In this document: one piece after another, positions 61,001 to 64,000 of the stretch
Layout of the letters: every line of letters begins with the position of its first letter
Position numbering within the stretch: the first letter of the stretch is position 1
Assembly: GCA_019671135.1 (NCBI GenBank)
Contig: JAHRHY010000001.1
Location: 3,534,001-3,598,000, forward strand
Reading direction: 5' to 3'
DNA length: 64,000 bases
Origin: Linnemannia hyalina
Taxonomy: Eukaryota > Mortierellomycota > Mortierellomycetes > Mortierellales > Mortierellaceae
Notes under the pieces: model-generated
Databases searched by the model: none
What the model was told of the DNA's origin: nothing
The model's input: only the letters and a program-made list of their open reading frames with translations
Translations under genes and position numbers: made by a program

Positions 61001-62420
61001 ATTCGTTTATTGAGCGTGCCGAAGGCAACAGGACTAGTGGATTGGACGCAGAGACGACCAAGTCGACCGGAATGCTGTTCCAAGTCTTCAAAACGTTGCT
61101 CTTTGCGTATACCATGATCTTTGGCGCCATTGTTGAGAAGTCTACATCTGATCCACGTAAGAATCCTTCTGAGAACGCTGCGTATAAACGATTGTTTTGT
61201 CCGTTTGAAATGCCCGTATCATTAACAGCTTCCTTCTCTTACACTATAAAATAGTCCCTGTGGGAGTTGTTTCGCATTTGGATTACCTGATTCTGGACAG
61301 CTATGCCTACGTGTTCTTCATCACCTATAAGCTCGGCCCCGGAGGATTCCAAGTGTACGAGGAGCTTGTTACGTCGATTCTGACAAGGATGATCATGTCT
61401 GAAGAGCACGCTTCAGCTTTGGTTCAGCTACAGGCAGATCAGGACAAGGACGGTCACCCCAACCGCCACATCCTCCTCAACAAGACGCTCAAGGCAATGA
61501 TGCCACGTGCAGAACTTGGATTCCACGACCCAGTCATGGAGAGCCGGACACTATTCTTTATGAACCTGCTGGAGCGCGTCATGGTAACGATCGACGAGAC
61601 CCTGTTGGAGAAGCAGCTGTTGCCGTTGGTGTACCCTTACTTGCTCAAGAACGACCAGCGCGATCTTTTCGAGTCGGCCCATTCGGTCGTGATGTCTGTC
61701 TTCTTGACCAACAAGCGGATCGCACAGCAGGTTGCGCCATTCTATTCCAACTTGTTGATCCAGCACTTCCCAGAGCAGATTAATATCGACCAGCTGAGGG
61801 CTGCCTTCACGACCATGATTCGCTCTCTTTCGGGAACGGAGGATGCGCTTGCATGGCTCTGTGTCGAGAAGCTCCTTGAGAGGATACAGCAGTATGATGA
61901 TGACCTTGCGGAGGCAACGGCTACGGTCCAGGCTGAAGTCGAGCGGCGCGAGGGCGAGAGGGCATTGGTTGAGATTGCTACCTCTGTGCAGCAGAATCTG
62001 GGGCCTCAGGAGTCTGCGACCCATCTGCCCTCCCTTGGCACCCAGAACTATGATACTGCCACTACCGCCTCGGCAGCATTGACAACACCACAAGCCATCC
62101 TGGAGCGCCAGAAGGAGCGGGGCCAATTGCTGTTGGCTCTGTTTGACCAACTGTCTAGTCTGAACCTAGTCTTTGTCGAGACGTTGGGACTCAAGATCCG
62201 GGAACTGATTGTCAAGGAGCCCAGCCCTGTTGGACGGAGAGCGCTGTTGAAGTGTCTGCTGGATGTGATTGGCGGACCTGCGGTTGATCATACCAAGCGC
62301 GATTGGGCTGTCAAGTGGTACCTTGGTCTTGCCAATGAGTTTGGACAGAAGGGTTCCTCGTCCTCTTTTACTTCTTCCAAGAGTGCTGGAGCCGCCTCTC
62401 GTCCTGCTCATGCACAGTAA
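58030..62420 (+). CDS. PEX8-like peroxisomal matrix-protein import factor
   Basis: Eight exons (58030..58076, 58176..58692, 58958..59061, 59148..59231, 59330..59435, 59531..60339, 60432..61156, 61255..62420) give 1185 residues. The protein is an all-helical repeat-like chain. I assign PEX8 from the C-terminal block TLFFMNLLERVMVTIDETLL, LEKQLLPLVYPYLLKNDQRD, LFESAHSVVMSVFL and FPEQINIDQLRAAFTTMIRS, which resembles fungal PEX8 in composition and order, though from memory. In fungi PEX8 is an intraperoxisomal protein linking the docking and RING complexes of the import machinery, often with a PTS1 end. Here the chain ends PAHAQ, so no canonical PTS1 (SKL type) is present. The C-terminus overlaps the antisense stop of a crinkler fragment. 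A Lys/Arg cluster (KKKRKKRKPKK, about 510) is unexplained. Confidence 0.68.
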
Positions 62421-62449
62421 TTGACGATCGATAAAATAAATAAATAAAA

Positions 62450-62919
62450 ACCTTGAATGGGACCAGTCGTCGTGGGCAATGCTCCTTGGCCCTTCACGAA
62501 TGCGTCGAGAAACTTGGCAACGTCTGATCCTGGTGCAAAGAACTTGTCCGTGATCTTTTTGATGTCGGTATGGAGGTCGCCTATTTGCATGGGATAAAAG
62601 GGCGATATTGGAAAACTTAATACTTGAAAGACTACAACGATAAAGTTACAAAAAGGCATAATGGGTCCATACCAGATAGCGGCATGCCAGGACGGGAGTC
62701 GTCTGAGAGAGGGGTGGAGCTGCGAGCATGGAGTGAAACAGGAAGAGGCGCATGGACTATATCAGTGCAATTGGATGACAGGATAAGCATATGTATTAGG
62801 TGCGAATGGAAATAGCACGCGTGTCTGGACGATGACATGAATGGTGTTTTTGGGCGGCTTGTCGGGAAAGACCTCCAACAGGCCACGTGTCGCTCTGTGC
62901 TCAAGGCTCAATTGCGATC
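62450..62919 (-). pseudogene. Crinkler-type (CRN) N-terminal gene fragment, broken
   Basis: On the minus strand, acceptor-bounded segments encode HRATRGLLEVFPDKPPKNTI followed by HVIVQ (complement about 62822..62919), STPLSDDSRPGMPLSG (complement about 62671..62720), then GDLHTDIKKITDKFFAPGSD, VAKFLDAFVKGQGALPTTTG and PIQG (complement about 62450..62580). These blocks match, in order, the end of the crinkler N-terminal domain and its following linker in soil-fungal crinkler-like proteins. After PIQG the frame runs into A/T-rich sequence and a stop, so the long C-terminal effector/NTPase part is missing, and the expected N-terminal start is not evident. The first donor is not canonical. It is therefore a truncated remnant, lying 30 bases from the PEX8-like stop. 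Crinklers are modular secreted or intracellular proteins of uncertain role in fungi. Confidence 0.7.
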
Positions 62920-62945
62920 CTACGTCGCGAGATTCGTGACAATGG

Positions 62946-63258
62946 GGATGGATTAATTACATCTAAACTGACACCATGAGCTGATTCAACATCCTTGGTT
63001 ACATTAACAAGAATCTAATTCAGAGTGGTGTTCACATCCATTTCTCGCTCTTCATCACCACCCTTGGCGATCGAACAAGGAGAGAGAGGGGGAAACATGA
63101 ATTGAAAGAAGGTAGCGTTGCATTGCGGAACTCAAGTTTTAAAAGGTGGATGAATCGCATCAAAACTAATACCATGAGCTGATCCGATGCCTTGGTTACA
63201 GTAGCAGGTTCTCAACCTCAGAGTGGTGTTCAGATCAATAACATCCCATCGCTCTTCA
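62946..63258. repeat. Diverged tandem duplication of a ~110-bp unit
   Basis: Copy A lies at about 62946-63054 and copy B at about 63148-63258. Both contain CCATGAGCTGAT, CCTTGGTTACA and CAGAGTGGTGTTCA in the same order, plus a shared CGCTCTTCA end. Spacing of the copies is about 200 bases. They sit just upstream (on the minus strand) of the crinkler fragment and may be duplicated pieces of its 5' part. Confidence 0.75.
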
Positions 63259-63300
63259 ATACTTACTGTTGCGATGCTTGAAGAATATTTTTTATGGGGG

Positions 63301-63380
63301 CAGAGAGAGACGGTCCGGAGTCGGACGCTGGTCGAGATGGGGAGAGAGAGACGGTCCGGAGTGGGACACTGGTCGAGATG

Positions 63381-63385
<5 letters not shown>
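63301..63385 (+). repeat. 41-bp tandem repeat, two copies, joined to a (GA)n run
   Basis: A unit containing AGAGAGACGGTCCGGAGT and CTGGTCGAGATGGGGAG occurs twice with two base differences. It runs into a perfect GA dinucleotide tract at about 63384-63420. Confidence 0.8.
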
Positions 63386-63420
<35 letters not shown>

Positions 63421-63424
<4 letters not shown>

Positions 63425-64000
63425 GGCAAGTCCAGTGAAAAAAAGACGAGAGGGTTGAAAAAAAGAAGGCGGTGATGAACGCATAGAATAGGAATTCGAT
63501 GCTTGAAGAGAGGACAGATTGACGCGAAAAAATAAGCTAAAAAACGCGTCCAAGGACAGAATCACGACAAGAAGAAAGGGTAGCTGGTTTATTCACGCTT
63601 TCTCTACCATCTCGCGAAAAAAAATACATCGTAGCATGAACTCTACGCTATGCGTTTAAAACTATCATTATAAGGGGAGAAACCAGACAAGTACTGAAGA
63701 AGAAAGTCGGAAGGACGATAACAAATGACATATAGTTTACAAAGGAAGGGTGAAAGGAAGGCAGAAAACTATGGAGATAGCTTCAAAGGAGAGATAAAGA
63801 TAAAGAGGGGTCATTCGAAGGAGATCGTGTGAAGTGTTCGTTCAAATTCGTGAATAAGAGAAAGGAAAGGGGGTAGAAAGCATAGAAATAATAGCAAAGA
63901 TTGTTCTCTCTAACGCGTCGCCCATTCTCTAAGGCGATCGCATCATGGTCTCTTCATGGTATCCGGCAGCGATGCCGCCGGAGTGGTTGTTGTATCGTGA
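63421..64000. other. Intergenic end of window
   Basis: A-rich, purine-rich sequence, possibly the 3' UTR of a minus-strand gene beyond the window. No supported gene. Confidence 0.4.

Overview
This is a gene-bearing nuclear contig from a filamentous fungus, most likely an early-diverging one of the Mortierellomycota type (Mortierella, Linnemannia or Podila; this is inference). The reasons are short GT-AG introns of about 60-120 bases in most genes, very short first exons, C/T-rich leaders upstream of start codons, G/C-ending codons in housekeeping genes, and a crinkler-type N-terminal fragment of the kind common in Mortierellomycotina and Glomeromycotina. I rebuilt the exons by hand. Every multi-exon gene given here with exon coordinates closes in frame across canonical GT-AG introns, except RPS15, whose first exon is unresolved.

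Layout. 1-15.7 kb: 3' end of the ribosome-biogenesis factor NOP14 (+), a CRAL-TRIO (SEC14-like) lipid-binding protein (-), an NDUFA4/MLRQ-type mitochondrial subunit (+), a bifunctional trehalose-6-phosphate synthase/phosphatase (+), the ubiquitin E2 variant MMS2 (+), and an unrecognised multi-pass membrane protein (-). 16.0-23.2 kb: an accessory block with a piggyBac-type transposase gene carrying one in-frame stop, followed in the same orientation by a five-exon gene for a 1459-residue protein. That protein joins an XPG/FEN1-like flap-nuclease domain to a complete C-terminal Fanzor (eukaryotic TnpB-like, RuvC plus zinc ribbon) nuclease. 23.6-30.1 kb: tRNA-Leu(AAG), RPL26, RPS15, and a low-complexity Ala/Glu/Val-rich protein.

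30.1-36.9 kb is almost 7 kb in which I find no convincing gene, only homopolymer and pyrimidine tracts. 36.9-62.4 kb is again dense: an unrecognised basic 251-residue protein (-), a MOT1 molybdate transporter (-), a double-UBC E2 of the UBE2Z type (+), an ADCK1-like ABC1/UbiB kinase (-), the prefoldin-like UXT (+), a 1466-residue polyQ/coiled-coil protein (+), the Paf1-complex subunit RTF1 (-), and a PEX8-like peroxisomal import protein (+). The last 1.5 kb holds a broken crinkler-type fragment, a diverged tandem duplication and simple repeats.

Most genes are unrelated housekeeping functions (ribosomes, transcription, ubiquitin, mitochondria, peroxisome, trehalose) and form no operon-like unit. 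The exception is 16.0-23.2 kb, where a transposase and an RNA-guided-nuclease homologue fused to a structure-specific nuclease sit together. That locus is the main discovery candidate in the window.
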